Source of the DNA: Alphaproteobacteria bacterium
GTDB lineage: Bacteria > Pseudomonadota > Alphaproteobacteria > Rs-D84
Length of the DNA: 13,034 nucleotides
Direction of reading: 5' to 3'
Assembly (NCBI GenBank): GCA_016285415.1
Contig: JAEEQU010000025.1
Span: forward strand, 1-13,034
A program made the position numbers and the translations under genes. Below the pieces are notes generated by a model. The model was not told the origin of the DNA and ran no database searches. It saw only the letters and a program-made list of their open reading frames with translations. Of this stretch, positions 6,893-13,034 are shown piece by piece. Position 1 is the first letter of the stretch, and every line of letters begins with the position of its first letter.

Positions 6893-7915
6893 TTAAAACG
6901 TTACACGTAAACCTGCGGCCAAGAAAGGTTCTTTGCGTGATATTCCAACGGATGTCCATCCATCAACATATTTACTGTATTTATATCTAAATGATGCAAG
7001 TGCCGTATGGTCCGCATAGTTTTCAAAATCATCGTGCCATATACCCGTATCTGAAAAGATATACGACAGTGATACTGTATAATTCAACAAATCATAACTG
7101 ATTCCTGCACCAGCCGTAAAACCATCAGCGGCCACACCAACAGGATTTTCATCATAAATTAATCGGCCGTTTAACGCAAATACCCAACTGTTATACTGAA
7201 TATTTGTGCCAATTGCAAATTGCGCGCGCCAATCAGCCGTCACGTCTGGAACAAAAGCGGCCGTTTCATAATTATCAAGTTTATTCATAAATGATGCGCC
7301 AATTGAAAATGCATACTTCGTTTTGGCAGATGATTGTTTGATTTTAATTCCGGCATCAACACCAAAATCGTAATCCCCTGTAATACCTGCAACCGACACC
7401 CCATATTGAATATCATTGCGTGATGCAGATACAATATTTAACCGCAATGCGTCCGCACCATTTGTGATTTCGTTGTTTGCGATAACGACGCCACCCGTTC
7501 CCATTTTACGATAAACAAGCGAATCATGATTTATGCGTAATCCCCCAACATCTGGCAGTCCCAATCCCAATTTATGTGCAACGGAATCTGTGAAACCGGC
7601 CTCTATACGACCAACATTGCGCCATTGCCAAAAAGCAAATGCATCATGCAGCCATTTTTTGTCGTATACCGCATCTTCATCTATCATATATACGGCACCA
7701 AAAGAATGATAATTTGATGGTGTTAATGCAAATTGGGCGCGCAAACGAAAATCATCAATAACATCGGGTTTTTCAAAATTTGGTTCAATAATACCGATGG
7801 TTCCATAACCACTAAGTGATACGTTATAATTTGTTGACCGATAACCCAACGCATTTGCGCCAAATGGTGTGATTGCCGCCAAAATTGCCCCAATAGAACA
7901 TAATTTATTTGTCAT
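6893..7915 (-). CDS. porin-like outer-membrane beta-barrel protein
   Basis: A 340-residue exported protein with a Sec signal peptide (cleavage likely after A20-N21-A22) followed by a chain of alternating polar/hydrophobic strands typical of general diffusion porins: VSLSGYGTIGI near the N-terminus, many aromatic girdle residues, and a final strand GLRVTF ending in Phe, the C-terminal beta-signal read by the BAM complex. Length fits a 14- to 18-strand barrel. Pore specificity cannot be read. The ATG overlaps the end of rpoH by 11 bases (7905-7915), with only a weak CAGG upstream, so translation is probably coupled to rpoH. It ends at the bidirectional terminator. Porin-like is confident; the exact family (porin_4, OmpC-like, or an alphaproteobacterial group) is not resolved. 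Confidence 0.75.
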   Translation of the reverse strand: MTNKLCSIGAILAAITPFGANALGYRSTNYNVSLSGYGTIGIIEPNFEKPDVIDDFRLRAQFALTPSNYHSFGAVYMIDEDAVYDKKWLHDAFAFWQWRNVGRIEAGFTDSVAHKLGLGLPDVGGLRINHDSLVYRKMGTGGVVIANNEITNGADALRLNIVSASRNDIQYGVSVAGITGDYDFGVDAGIKIKQSSAKTKYAFSIGASFMNKLDNYETAAFVPDVTADWRAQFAIGTNIQYNSWVFALNGRLIYDENPVGVAADGFTAGAGISYDLLNYTVSLSYIFSDTGIWHDDFENYADHTALASFRYKYSKYVDGWTSVGISRKEPFLAAGLRVTF

Positions 7916-8828
7916 CTTTTTTGCCTGTTGTTTCTTTCAAAATTGCATCACGCAGTTTATTATATGCGCGTTCTTCTATCTGGCGTACGCGTTCGCGTGA
8001 TATATTGTATTTCTTGGATAACATTTCCAATGTTGCCGCAGGTTCGCTAAGCCGGCGCGCCTTTAATATTTCACGGTCGCGTTCAGGTAATTCCGCAAGA
8101 TGTTTCCGTAATAATTCACCGCCACGCGTCATCATTTCGTGTTGTTCAGTTTTTTCAACAATGCTAACACCATTGTCGGCCATATTGGACAGCATATCTG
8201 CACCTTCTTGTTCGGTGCTGCGTGCCGGTGAATTTAACGACAGGTCGCGTGCAACGATTCGCGTTGACATACGCTTTACATCTTCGGTCGGCACACTAAG
8301 GTATTCGGCAATTTGTTCGGCCTGGTTATCGGACAGATTCCCATCCATAATACCCAATGCGCGTTTTGCCCGTGCCAAATTAAAGAAAACACGTTTTTGA
8401 TTTGCGGATGTGCCGATTTTCACAATAGACCAATTATTCAAAATGGTCTCATAAATTTCTGCGCGAATCCAAAACATTGCATAGGTTGAAAACCGAAAAC
8501 CGCGTTCTGGGTCAAATTTTTGTAATGCCTGCATCAACCCCATGTTGCCGCTGGCCACCAACTCTTGAACCGGAATACCATAATTACGGAAATCATAGGC
8601 CACCGATACGACAAGGCGCAAATGGCTGACCAATAATTTTTCGGCGGCCGATTGGTCTTTATCTTTTACCCACTGGGTCGCATATTCATATTCTTGTTCG
8701 GCGGAAAGTATTGGATATTGGCTGATTGCACGAATATAACTGGTCAAACTGGTGTCGTCGCCATAGGTTGGTATGACGACAGGGTTTTCTGATTTTGGTA
8801 CTAATGCGTTCTTGATTTGCTTTTTCAT
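7905..8828 (-). CDS. rpoH: heat-shock sigma factor RpoH (sigma-32)
   Basis: A 307-residue group 3-like sigma-70-family factor that directs RNA polymerase to heat-shock promoters. Region 1.2/2.1 starts around SYIRAISQYPILSAEQEYEYA (30-50). Region 2 includes LLVSHLRLVVSVA and FDPERGFRFSTYAMFWIRA (2.3/2.4, 105-123). The diagnostic RpoH box is present: NWSIVKIGTSANQKRVFFN (132-150), implicated in core binding and FtsH/DnaK control in E. coli. Region 4.2 helix-turn-helix lies at about 264-292, with ISRERVRQIEERA. Length is normal (E. coli 284). No SD is seen before the ATG; a good promoter ends 9 bases upstream, predicting a near-leaderless transcript. The gene is divergent from the yfgM-like gene and overlaps the downstream porin gene. 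Some alphaproteobacteria carry several rpoH paralogues, so this may be one of more than one. Confidence 0.93.
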   Translation of the reverse strand: MKKQIKNALVPKSENPVVIPTYGDDTSLTSYIRAISQYPILSAEQEYEYATQWVKDKDQSAAEKLLVSHLRLVVSVAYDFRNYGIPVQELVASGNMGLMQALQKFDPERGFRFSTYAMFWIRAEIYETILNNWSIVKIGTSANQKRVFFNLARAKRALGIMDGNLSDNQAEQIAEYLSVPTEDVKRMSTRIVARDLSLNSPARSTEQEGADMLSNMADNGVSIVEKTEQHEMMTRGGELLRKHLAELPERDREILKARRLSEPAATLEMLSKKYNISRERVRQIEERAYNKLRDAILKETTGKKDDK

Positions 8829-8853
8829 AACATTTATAGTATAGCAATAAAAT
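8824..8853 (+). promoter_or_regulatory. possible promoter for the yfgM-bamB operon
   Basis: TTCATA (8824-8829), 18-base spacer, TAAAAT (8848-8853). It would give a leader of about 37 bases before the ATG at 8897. It lies back to back with, and largely overlaps, the rpoH promoter. In such AT-rich DNA a chance match is quite possible. Confidence 0.3.
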
Positions 8854-8865
8854 AGAAATTATCAA
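8838..8865 (-). promoter_or_regulatory. rpoH promoter, possibly also read by sigma-32
   Basis: Minus strand: TTGATA (8865-8860), 16-base spacer, TATACT (8843-8838); both hexamers match sigma-70 consensus at 5 of 6. Written one base earlier the same site reads CTTGAT - 16 - CTATAC, whose -35 resembles the CTTGAA of heat-shock promoters. The -10 ends 9 bases before the rpoH ATG, leaving a leader of about 3 bases. Confidence 0.55.
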
Positions 8866-8896
8866 GATACCAAAAAAAATACAGGAGAAAAATTCT

Positions 8897-9547
8897 ATGG
8901 CGAATATGCTTGAAAGAAATAAAAAGGTTAAAACCCCACAAAAAACATACCAAGAACACGCAGAAGATGCGCTGTATCGCGAAGTATGGGAAGATGTAAA
9001 TAATGAAAAAACGCAACAGTTTTTGAAAAAATACGGTAATTATATAATTGCGGGGGCCTTGGTGGTTATGATTATTGTGACCGGTATTCAAATTGGTGTC
9101 CGTGCACATCGCGCATCCAAAATGGCAACTGCCGAAAATTATGAAACGGCCATTGCAAATACAGATGTAAATGCGCTGGTTGGAATCGCCAAGAATACAT
9201 CTGGGGCCACCGCAGATTTGGCAATGTTCAATGCATATACATTGGACAAAGATGTCGCAAAATTAGATGAATTGGCCAAAGACGGCAAAACCCAAGAATT
9301 TCGTGATTTGGCACGTATGCATGTCATAACAATTCGTGGTGATGAAATGGATGCGGATGCGGTGGAAAAATACCTTGCGCCGTTAAATACCAAGAAATCA
9401 CCGTTTTACTATACGGCATCATTGACGATTGCCCAAAAATATTTATCTGTTGGCAATCGTGATGCGGCGAATAAATGGCTGGACAAAATCATCAGTGATT
9501 CGGATGCGCCGGCGGTAATTAAATCAGATGCCGAAAGTTTAAGGTAG
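8897..9547 (+). CDS. YfgM-like TPR membrane protein (TPR_21 family)
   Basis: A 216-residue single-span inner-membrane protein. Residues 1-45 are charged and cytoplasmic, with REVWEDVNNEKTQQFLKKYGN just before the span (about 48-68). The rest is helical and TPR-like, predicted periplasmic. The layout and the downstream bamB-like gene match YfgM, which in E. coli associates with SecYEG and PpiD and helps hand over exported proteins; yfgM, bamB and der are consecutive in enterobacteria, and a comparable order recurs in many alphaproteobacteria. A strong SD (AGGAG) lies about 11 bases before the ATG. The bamB-like gene starts 6 bases after the stop. Length is close to YfgM (206 residues). Family membership is likely from architecture and synteny rather than strong motifs. 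Confidence 0.75.
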   Translation: MANMLERNKKVKTPQKTYQEHAEDALYREVWEDVNNEKTQQFLKKYGNYIIAGALVVMIIVTGIQIGVRAHRASKMATAENYETAIANTDVNALVGIAKNTSGATADLAMFNAYTLDKDVAKLDELAKDGKTQEFRDLARMHVITIRGDEMDADAVEKYLAPLNTKKSPFYYTASLTIAQKYLSVGNRDAANKWLDKIISDSDAPAVIKSDAESLR

Positions 9548-9553
9548 GTTGCC

Positions 9554-10282
9554 ATGCGCAAAATCGTAATTTTGACCGGAATTTGTTTGGCGGTTTCCGC
9601 ATGTGACAGTCATGATCCGATTTTGCCAGGTGTACGCAGTGATATTTTTACATCAAATGATTTGAATATTTTAAATACATCTGTTCCAAATGTATCTGAT
9701 GGTGCGGTCATAGAAGATAATGTTGAATGTTCCTATACACTAAGGTCAGATAACACAATATGGGATGGTGATCGCAAAATATTTTCTGGATTTGCAACAA
9801 ATAACTATGTCGCAGGTGATAAAAAACCGGTGTGTCATGGCAATTTTGTTTATGCAGGTCTGTCCACAGGCGAATTGGTTAAGGTAAATGGTAAAACACG
9901 TCAAATGGCATGGATTGCGGATGTTTACCGCGCCAGTAATATGATGGGCGGTGCATCGGTTGTAGATATTATTGCCACGCCGAAAATCTATAAAAATTAT
10001 GTTTATGTCGGTGGGCTTGGGGACGCGTTCTGCAAGATTTCTGATGCAACGGGTCGCGCTGCGTGGTGCATAGATATTGGTGTTGAAAAAAATTTTGTCT
10101 TAACAGATTCGGTTGCCTATGTGTTGGATACGGATAAAAATTTAAATGCGATTCGTATGCAAGATGGTGCAATTTATTGGCGGACTGCGGTTAAAAAATC
10201 CAGAGTGCCAAAATATAAAGATAAAATAATTACGGTTGGCGATGAAGAAATAGATGCCGAAACCGGAAAAATAATAGAATAA
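9554..10282 (+). CDS. bamB: BamB-like PQQ-repeat lipoprotein, unusually short
   Basis: BamB is the beta-propeller lipoprotein of the outer-membrane barrel assembly complex. This 242-residue protein has a signal peptide with lipobox V14-S15-A16-C17, then DPILPGVRSDIF, like the P-x-LPG-x-R segment I recall after the anchor in alphaproteobacterial BamB. PQQ-type blades follow: FVYAGLSTGELVKVN, VYVGGLGDAFCKISDATG, VAYVLDTDKNLNAIRMQDG with a closing Trp (IYWRTAV), and a final DAETGKIIE. Only about three and a half to four blades are visible, against eight in known BamB of about 380-450 residues. The gene ends cleanly at a terminator, so it is not obviously cut by a frameshift in this window. The start has AAGG upstream and follows the YfgM-like gene by 6 bases. 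The assignment rests on synteny and motifs; a remote PQQ-repeat lipoprotein is the alternative. Confidence 0.7.
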   Translation: MRKIVILTGICLAVSACDSHDPILPGVRSDIFTSNDLNILNTSVPNVSDGAVIEDNVECSYTLRSDNTIWDGDRKIFSGFATNNYVAGDKKPVCHGNFVYAGLSTGELVKVNGKTRQMAWIADVYRASNMMGGASVVDIIATPKIYKNYVYVGGLGDAFCKISDATGRAAWCIDIGVEKNFVLTDSVAYVLDTDKNLNAIRMQDGAIYWRTAVKKSRVPKYKDKIITVGDEEIDAETGKIIE

Positions 10283-10306
10283 AAAACCCGCATTTGCGGG
10301 ATTTTT
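10281..10306. terminator. bidirectional rho-independent terminator between bamB and the unknown gene
   Basis: Stem CCCGC (10287-10291) / GCGGG (10296-10300), loop ATTT, with six A on the left and ATTTTT on the right. It lies immediately after the bamB stop and just beyond the convergent minus-strand stop at 10308, with a U-tract in either direction. Confidence 0.85.
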
Positions 10307-10307
10307 A

Positions 10308-11159
10308 TTACATATTATATTCATTGTTGGCCATATATGTGTTAATCATAAGATCTTTGTAACGTTGTTCTACAATTTGGAATATCCTTGTGACATCCGC
10401 CAAATTATCGCCAATAACGATATCATCATGTTTTTCTGGCAACGGGATTGTCATAGATATATTCCCAAGACCATTTTTTGATATTTCAAATAGTTTGTCA
10501 CCCTTGTAATTTGTAATAGTATAGATATCGGAATCGTCATCATCTTCTTTGATAATCTTTATGTTTAGTTCATATAAATTTTCACATAATTTATTTACTT
10601 CATTTGTTAATTCCACCAAATCATAAATATTACATAATTCATCCATTGGAACACGTGTGGCATCCAACACAGTTACCGCTTCTGTTTTGGTTGCGGGTAA
10701 TGATAATGAATACATGCCAGATTTATTTTTTGCAATAGTAAAGAATTCTTTACCTTCTTTAAGAACTTTATATCCATCCAGTGGTTTTCTTTTTCGTTGA
10801 ATTATTATGTCCGGTTGGCGTATGGCGTTCTTTAAGAATTCTATAAAAGGTTCTATTTCGTACCATGATGCAACATCATCATAAAAAAATGCCTCAACAG
10901 ATTTTGTTGGTATACCATTTAATTTTATATAGTTATCATCGGTGGTGCTTTTGTCGGGGACAACAAATTCAAAAGAATCATTTGTTTTATTATGTGTAAT
11001 TTTACACAGAATTTTACGCATAAAATATGGCGCATCATATATGGTGTATGTTTCTTTGCTAGCATCTTTGGTCTGCAACACTTTGCACGCAGATTGGCGC
11101 GCCTTGAAAGTTTTTTTAATGTTGTTGAATAAAACCAAATCTGATTCTGTGGTATCCAT
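10308..11159 (-). CDS. protein of unknown function with three diverged tandem domain copies
   Basis: A 283-residue, acidic/lysine-rich protein without signal peptide or membrane span, so probably cytoplasmic. I do not recognise the family. Three segments share one pattern: a Tyr-led strand, a Lys-aromatic strand ending in (K/H)N, a strand ending in Pro, a further strand, then a helix. Copy 1 covers about 38-112 (YTIYDA, KITHNK, FEFVVP, then the helix WYEIEPFIEFLKNAI). Copy 2 covers about 118-190 (YKVLKEGKEFFTIAKNKSG, YSLSLP, then NIYDLVELTNEV). Copy 3 covers about 199-271 (YTITNYKGDKLFEISKNGLG, ISMTIP, then VTRIFQIVEQRYKDL). GC counted by hand over 10561-10860 is about 31%, against about 47% for sampled der lines. 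The ATG has a good SD (AAGGGGG). It follows the Yip1-like gene but a terminator and its own -10 separate them. Confidence 0.8.
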   Translation of the reverse strand: MDTTESDLVLFNNIKKTFKARQSACKVLQTKDASKETYTIYDAPYFMRKILCKITHNKTNDSFEFVVPDKSTTDDNYIKLNGIPTKSVEAFFYDDVASWYEIEPFIEFLKNAIRQPDIIIQRKRKPLDGYKVLKEGKEFFTIAKNKSGMYSLSLPATKTEAVTVLDATRVPMDELCNIYDLVELTNEVNKLCENLYELNIKIIKEDDDDSDIYTITNYKGDKLFEISKNGLGNISMTIPLPEKHDDIVIGDNLADVTRIFQIVEQRYKDLMINTYMANNEYNM

Positions 11160-11193
11160 AATACTTTTCCCCCTTGGTTATACGGACGTGCAT

Positions 11194-11202
11194 ATTATAT
11201 CA
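11194..11202 (-). promoter_or_regulatory. extended -10 promoter of the unknown gene
   Basis: On the minus strand, TGATATAAT (11202-11194) is a perfect extended -10. The predicted transcript start near 11187 leaves a leader of about 28 bases containing AAGGGGG (11175-11169) before the ATG. No good -35 at the right distance is seen, which extended -10 promoters tolerate. The same nonamer occurs before the coupling-ATPase gene. Confidence 0.45.
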
Positions 11203-11211
11203 CATTATAAT

Positions 11212-11241
11212 GAAAAACAAAACCCGCGGTTGCGGGCTTTT
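11212..11241 (-). terminator. rho-independent terminator of the Yip1-like gene
   Basis: Stem CCCGC (11223-11227) / GCGGG (11232-11236), loop GGTT. On the minus strand it is followed by a T-rich tract (complement of 11212-11222), directly downstream of the stop at 11247. The stem is identical to that of the hairpin at 10287-10300. Confidence 0.75.
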
Positions 11242-11246
11242 GAAAA

Positions 11247-11843
11247 TTAAACATGATAGCACGATATTGCCGCGCTGGCATTTTTTATCCATAACCACCC
11301 AAGGTGATAATCAGACAAATATACCGTCAGCAAGAATAACGCAAAAATACCTACGACCGTAATCACCGCGCCGCGACGCCCACGCATACAATACAACGCA
11401 ATATTATAGAACAAGAACAAAATATACACATCGCCAATAATACTGATTATCCATAACGATATGCAATTAAATGCCAACGCGTTCATTACCAATATAACTG
11501 GATATATAAAGAATATAGATGCCAAACCCTTTATGGCAATTTCCCAATCGCGTTCCCCCCCTGTGATTTCAGATACTAACATCAAAAGCCCACCACCAAC
11601 AAACAACATGGCCACAGCAACAACAGGCACAATAATAATTGCGGTAAATACCGAACTTATGGTGACAGATGCGTGATTTAACAGGTGCAGTCCCAATACC
11701 AACAAACCGCCCAAAAGACCATAAATAAACGCCTTTAACATAGATTCTTCAATATCGCCATCTGCGACAATCTTGGAAAAGAAACGCCGTGGGTTTACAA
11801 TTATATTTCTGATAGATCTGTACCATTGTGTAATTTTTTTCAT
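11247..11843 (-). CDS. Yip1-like multi-span membrane protein
   Basis: A 198-residue integral membrane protein. A cytoplasmic N-terminus contains the NPRRFF segment (17-22) typical of bacterial Yip1-domain proteins, where an N-P-x-x-(F/Y) motif precedes the membrane part. Hydrophobic spans are at about 36-56, 62-90, 104-122, 127-150 and 158-176, giving five or so helices; GGGLLM and a charged loop GERDW sit between the second and third. Bacterial Yip1-domain proteins have no established function. The ATG has a strong SD (AAAGGGGAG, 7 bases upstream). The gene is divergent from der and separated from the next minus-strand gene by a terminator. Its place between bamB and der is unusual. The family call rests on topology and the N-terminal motif, so it is moderate. 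Confidence 0.65.
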   Translation of the reverse strand: MKKITQWYRSIRNIIVNPRRFFSKIVADGDIEESMLKAFIYGLLGGLLVLGLHLLNHASVTISSVFTAIIIVPVVAVAMLFVGGGLLMLVSEITGGERDWEIAIKGLASIFFIYPVILVMNALAFNCISLWIISIIGDVYILFLFYNIALYCMRGRRGAVITVVGIFALFLLTVYLSDYHLGWLWIKNASAAISCYHV

Positions 11844-11861
11844 CGCAACGCTCCCCTTTAT

Positions 11862-11889
11862 TTGATTATTTATATTTTTGCTTTATAAT
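11862..11889 (+). promoter_or_regulatory. sigma-70-type promoter for der
   Basis: TTGATT (11862-11867), 16-base spacer, TATAAT (11884-11889). A start near 11896 would leave an 18-base leader with a weak GGAAA ribosome site (11904-11908) before the ATG at 11914. The rest of the 70-base gap (11844-11913) is AT-rich and must also hold the divergent Yip1-like promoter, which I cannot place with confidence. Confidence 0.5.
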
Positions 11890-11913
11890 TATAAAAAATC
11901 AACGGAAAAAACT

Positions 11914-13034
11914 ATGATAAAAATAACAATTGCCGGACGGCCTAATACAGGAAAATCAACATTGTTTAACGCGTTAACTGGGACGCGCGATGCACTGGTT
12001 CACGATAGACCGGGGGTCACACGTGATACGATATATGGAACATTGGTTGGACATCCCGAATGCCAGATACGTGATACCGCGGGGTTGGAAAAGGCGCGTG
12101 CGGGAATTGCGGCCGATTCTACGGTTGTAGCCATAGATGCCATTTCTACGGCTGATGCGATTTTGTTTGTTGTTGATGGTCGTGTTGGTTTAATTCCCGA
12201 AGATATGGATTGGGCGCGGACAGTACGTCGTAAAACACGTGCGCCAGTATTGTTATTGGTTAACAAATCAGAATCTGGACGTCGTATGGCCGATATTCAC
12301 GAATTTTATAAATTGGGATTTGGGGAACCTGTGTTAATTTCTGCGGAACATAAAACAGGTTTTGATTCTATATTTGAATTTATATCGGGGATTGCACCAT
12401 CGTCTGATAAAAATAGCGAGCCCATTGTTGAAAAACGTATGAAGATTGCGGTCCTGGGGCAACCAAATGTCGGCAAATCAACATTGGTAAATCGTGTTAT
12501 TGGTGAAAATCGTCAAATTGTTAAGGATGAACCTGGTGTTACGCGTGATACAGTTAAAATTCCAGTAAAGTTTTACGGACGTGATATTTTGCTGATGGAT
12601 ACTGCGGGGCTGCGCCGGAAATCAAATGTGCGCGATGATGTTGAAACATTGTCGGCATTAAAATCATTAGATGCCATAGAAAAGGCAGATGTTGTTATTT
12701 TGGTGGTTGATGCCACGCGCGATATTGAAAATCAGGCACTTGGGATTGCCGCACGCGTGTATGATGCGGGCAAGATTTTATGTGTTGCGCTAAACAAATG
12801 GGATTTGGTGGATGCCGCCGAACGTGATGAAAAATTGTTAAAATTAAAACACCATTTTACAAACTCTTTCCACCAGATAATAAAACCGATGATATTGGCG
12901 ATTTCTGCGGAAACTGGAACAGGTGTTCAAAATATGTTCAAAAGAATATATGAACAGTGGGATATTTCAAATGCAAATGCGCCGATTAGTTTGATAAATA
13001 AAATCATTGGTGAATTGGTTGAATCGCGCCAGCC
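11914..13034 (+). CDS. der: ribosome-assembly GTPase Der (EngA), 3' end outside window
   Basis: Der is a tandem GTPase needed for maturation of the 50S ribosomal subunit. The frame starts ATG ATA AAA and stays open to the window end (373 codons). Two G domains are clear. Domain 1: G1 GRPNTGKST (8-16), G3 DTAG (54-57), G4 NKSE (117-120), G5 SAE (143-145). Domain 2: G1 GQPNVGKST (182-190), G3 DTAG (229-232), G4 NKWD (294-297), G5 SAE (331-333). The linker (about 162-174) is short and charged. The C-terminal KH-like domain is only begun at the window edge. NKSE in place of NKxD in domain 1 is, from memory, common in alphaproteobacterial Der and a similar NKAE occurs in Thermotoga. It carries its own promoter and is split from the bamB-like gene by two minus-strand genes. 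Confidence 0.95.
   Translation, partial: MIKITIAGRPNTGKSTLFNALTGTRDALVHDRPGVTRDTIYGTLVGHPECQIRDTAGLEKARAGIAADSTVVAIDAISTADAILFVVDGRVGLIPEDMDWARTVRRKTRAPVLLLVNKSESGRRMADIHEFYKLGFGEPVLISAEHKTGFDSIFEFISGIAPSSDKNSEPIVEKRMKIAVLGQPNVGKSTLVNRVIGENRQIVKDEPGVTRDTVKIPVKFYGRDILLMDTAGLRRKSNVRDDVETLSALKSLDAIEKADVVILVVDATRDIENQALGIAARVYDAGKILCVALNKWDLVDAAERDEKLLKLKHHFTNSFHQIIKPMILAISAETGTGVQNMFKRIYEQWDISNANAPISLINKIIGELVESRQ

Noticed and set aside
7909..8400. A 163-codon open frame on the + strand opposite rpoH.
   Set aside because: Serine- and arginine-rich shadow of the rpoH reading frame; no start signals.
12264..12275. NKSE instead of NKxD in the first G4 motif of Der, as a possible defective GTPase domain.
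   Set aside because: From memory this variant is usual in alphaproteobacterial Der, and NKAE occurs in Thermotoga Der; it looks like lineage signal, not damage.
1..13034. CRISPR array, tRNA, rRNA, transposase, phage or toxin-antitoxin genes.
   Set aside because: No direct repeat arrays, cloverleaf-like segments or recognisable mobile-element proteins were seen on either strand; the coupling ATPase alone does not establish a mobile element.

Overview
The window looks like chromosomal DNA of an AT-rich, compact-genome alphaproteobacterium, possibly host-associated. The pointers are an RpoH-type sigma factor, a YfgM-like gene followed by a BamB-like lipoprotein gene, and a Der GTPase whose first G4 motif (NKSE, followed by LGFGEP and ISAEH) resembles alphaproteobacterial Der as I remember it. 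Genes are tightly packed, intergenic gaps are under 100 bases, and convergent gene pairs share bidirectional hairpin terminators. The standard bacterial code fits. I see no tRNA, rRNA, CRISPR array, transposase or phage gene.

Layout. (1) 1-254: the 3' end of fabZ on the + strand, closed by a bidirectional terminator. (2) 4421-300, minus strand: a three-gene operon of a VirD4/TraG-like type IV coupling ATPase, a COG3014-type lipoprotein and an LpoB-like lipoprotein. (3) 4479-6846, plus strand: rsmE, an RluB-type pseudouridine synthase, then a membrane-anchored TPR protein, again closed by a bidirectional terminator. (4) 8828-6893, minus strand: rpoH overlapping a porin-like outer-membrane protein gene. 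(5) 8897-10282, plus strand: a YfgM-like TPR membrane protein and an unusually short BamB-like lipoprotein. (6) 11843-10308, minus strand: a Yip1-like membrane protein and an AT-rich gene of unknown function, both sitting between bamB and der. (7) 11914 to the right edge: der, truncated by the window end.

Most recognisable genes concern the envelope (FabZ, LpoB-like, COG3014, porin, YfgM, BamB, Yip1) or ribosome and rRNA maturation (RsmE, RluB, Der), with one heat-shock regulator. The most interesting items are an unknown protein built from three diverged copies of one domain and bracketed by two near-identical hairpins; a coupling ATPase with an enlarged insertion between its Walker motifs, co-transcribed with peptidoglycan-synthase-activator-type lipoproteins; a half-size BamB; and two promoters placed so close to their start codons that leaderless mRNAs are predicted. 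No complete new defence or mobile system is visible.
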